In this document: piece after piece, positions 4,895 through 6,004 of the stretch
How positions within the stretch are numbered: the stretch's first letter is position 1
Layout of the letters: each line of letters starts with the position of its first letter
Assembly (NCBI GenBank): GCA_030595525.1
Contig: JAUVDD010000110.1
Location: 1-6,004 of the forward strand
Direction: 5' to 3'
DNA: 6,004 nt
Source of the DNA: Puniceicoccales bacterium
GTDB lineage: Bacteria; Verrucomicrobiota; Verrucomicrobiia; Opitutales; Oceanipulchritudinaceae
The notes under the pieces: generated by a model
What the model saw: only the letters and a program-made list of their open reading frames with translations
The model's database searches: none
Told to the model about the DNA's origin: nothing
Made by a program: the position numbers and the translations under genes

Positions 4895-6004
4895 GCTTCC
4901 CCTGAAAGGGAACGCTCCCTTTCCAGTAATGTCGGGTGAGAATAATGAAATGCGCTGTAAATTGGATGAGGTGTCAGATTGCTCAGGTTTTTCTCACTAA
5001 GCACACGCAATGCCTGCAAAATGGGCTGAGGATCATCATCCATTGCCTGTTTGGCGAAATTATCGGCCTCGTATTCATGCTTTCTGGAAAGTGAATTCGT
5101 CATCGGGGAGGTCCAGAAGGTCACCAATCCGGACAACAATCCGAACAAAAGCACGACCGGACCGATGGCACCGGTATTGGCAAAACCGAACGCCTCAACG
5201 AACCATGCGCTTTGCTGGAGCCAGCCAAGCGCGAGAAAGCTCAGGAAAAGAAAAACCGATGACAACATCAGCATTTTGGGAATATGCCCCAGCTTATAAT
5301 GTCCAATTTCATGAGCCAGGACAGACGCCAACTGGCTCTCCTCCATCTGCTCAATCAACGTGTCGAACAATACAATGCGGCGAAAACGGCCAAAACCGGT
5401 GAAGAAGGCATTAGAGTGACCCGACCGGCGACTTCCGTCCATGACCAGGATTGTCCGCGCGCGAAAACCTGTCTGGTCACCGAGCGCCATTAAACGGCTG
5501 CGCAAGTCACCTTTGGGCAATTCTTCGAATTTATTAAATAAAGGCATGATGAACATTGGATAAATCACCACCATCATGAGCTGAAAAACCAGGAAGCTGG
5601 CAAATCCCCATAGCCACCAAAATTGGGTAATACCGACCAACCAGACCAAAAAAGCGAACATGGGAACACCTATTGCTGCCCCAATGACCATTCCTTTGAC
5701 CTTATCGGTAATCCACAACTTAACCGTGCTTTTGTTGAATCCAAACCGCTCTTCCAGTCGGAACTGATGGTACCACTCAAAGGGAAAACCGGGCAACGAA
5801 AGCACCATAAAAATTACAAACAATGAAGCCGCCTGGCCCCATATCCCCGTTCCTATCGATGCCCCCAGGCCGTTCCAAAGCCAGGGCAGGAAACCGGAGA
5901 ACAGAACAATGGCCAGAATCACAACATCAAAGAGGGTCTCAATTATGCCCAAGCGGTTCTTCGCCAAAGTATAAGAAACCGATTTATCATAAGATTCTTC
6001 ATCA
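4891..6004 (-). CDS. M48 family membrane metallopeptidase, Ste24/CAAX-prenyl-protease type (N-terminus outside window)
   Basis: The frame stays open to the window edge: codons upstream of the TTG at 5965-5967 read [12 protein letters not shown], running into [13 protein letters not shown], the family's conserved early segment, so that TTG is an internal Leu codon and not a start. 370 residues are visible of about 410-420 usual for Ste24-like enzymes; the first helix is missing. Counting from the first visible residue, the motifs are [16 protein letters not shown] (75-90), [17 protein letters not shown] (189-205), the zinc motif HEIGH (231-235), the third zinc ligand Glu in HEYEAD (309-314), and YSHPTLLER (354-362). 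Several helices flank the catalytic region. Ste24-type proteases cut membrane or prenylated proteins in eukaryotes; bacterial ones are taken to act in membrane-protein quality control. HtpX is a shorter relative and fits less well. The stop TGA (4893-4891) overlaps the start of the EEP hydrolase. Confidence 0.92.
   Translation of the reverse strand, partial: DEESYDKSVSYTLAKNRLGIIETLFDVVILAIVLFSGFLPWLWNGLGASIGTGIWGQAASLFVIFMVLSLPGFPFEWYHQFRLEERFGFNKSTVKLWITDKVKGMVIGAAIGVPMFAFLVWLVGITQFWWLWGFASFLVFQLMMVVIYPMFIMPLFNKFEELPKGDLRSRLMALGDQTGFRARTILVMDGSRRSGHSNAFFTGFGRFRRIVLFDTLIEQMEESQLASVLAHEIGHYKLGHIPKMLMLSSVFLFLSFLALGWLQQSAWFVEAFGFANTGAIGPVVLLFGLLSGLVTFWTSPMTNSLSRKHEYEADNFAKQAMDDDPQPILQALRVLSEKNLSNLTPHPIYSAFHYSHPTLLERERSLSGEA
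4898..4903 (-). promoter_or_regulatory. Shine-Dalgarno site for the EEP hydrolase, within the protease gene
   Basis: AGGGGA lies three bases before the GTG start (4894-4892) and supports it. On the - strand CCCT (4910-4907) can pair with AGGG (4903-4900), so a small hairpin could hide the site until ribosomes finishing the protease open it. The hairpin is only four pairs and is conjecture. Confidence 0.45.

Noticed and set aside
5010..5402. 130-codon + strand frame opposite the M48 protease
   Set aside because: It covers the complement of the zinc-site region of a conserved protein and has no motif of its own.
1..6004. Mobile elements, CRISPR, tRNA or phage defence genes
   Set aside because: No terminal repeats, transposase or integrase motifs, repeat-spacer patterns or cloverleaf sequences were seen on either strand.

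Overview
The window looks like a bacterial chromosome from a PEP-CTERM-using Gram-negative, most plausibly Verrucomicrobiota (Opitutae-like). The main support is a DUF4465 protein with a PEP-CTERM sorting tail, moderate GC, weak or absent Shine-Dalgarno sites at several starts, and an Rnf-type membrane complex. The phylum is inferred from gene content, not from a marker gene. Every stretch without a gene is shorter than about 60 bases. I see no tRNA, rRNA, CRISPR array, insertion sequence or prophage.

Left part, + strand (1-1394): an energy-metabolism cluster. It opens with the C-terminal 82 residues of an RnfA-type subunit of the ion-pumping ferredoxin:NAD+ oxidoreductase (Rnf). A 74-residue, one-helix, four-cysteine protein resembling the NQR maturation factor NqrM follows six bases later. 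After 53 bases comes a soluble plant-type ferredoxin-NADP+ reductase. Read together, Rnf links ferredoxin to NADH and the ion gradient, the small protein may help install the Fe-S site in the RnfA/RnfE pair, and the reductase may link the same ferredoxin pool to NADP(H). A hairpin terminator at 1419-1447 closes the cluster and appears to serve the converging genes as well.

Right part, - strand (6004 down to 1443): five genes in one direction. They are a Ste24-type M48 membrane metallopeptidase (its 5' end lies beyond the window), a signal-peptide-bearing endonuclease/exonuclease/phosphatase-fold hydrolase whose GTG start overlaps the protease stop by four bases, a DUF4465 PEP-CTERM surface protein, a DUF2270 membrane protein, and an AEC-family transporter. 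The protease-hydrolase pair and the DUF2270-transporter pair are tight enough to be co-transcribed. The PEP-CTERM gene between them may be a separate unit. All five products are predicted to be membrane-bound or exported.

No wholly new system is evident. The most interesting point is the Rnf / NqrM-like / plant-type FNR arrangement, which suggests an Rnf-linked NADPH-ferredoxin-NADH circuit with its own maturation factor.
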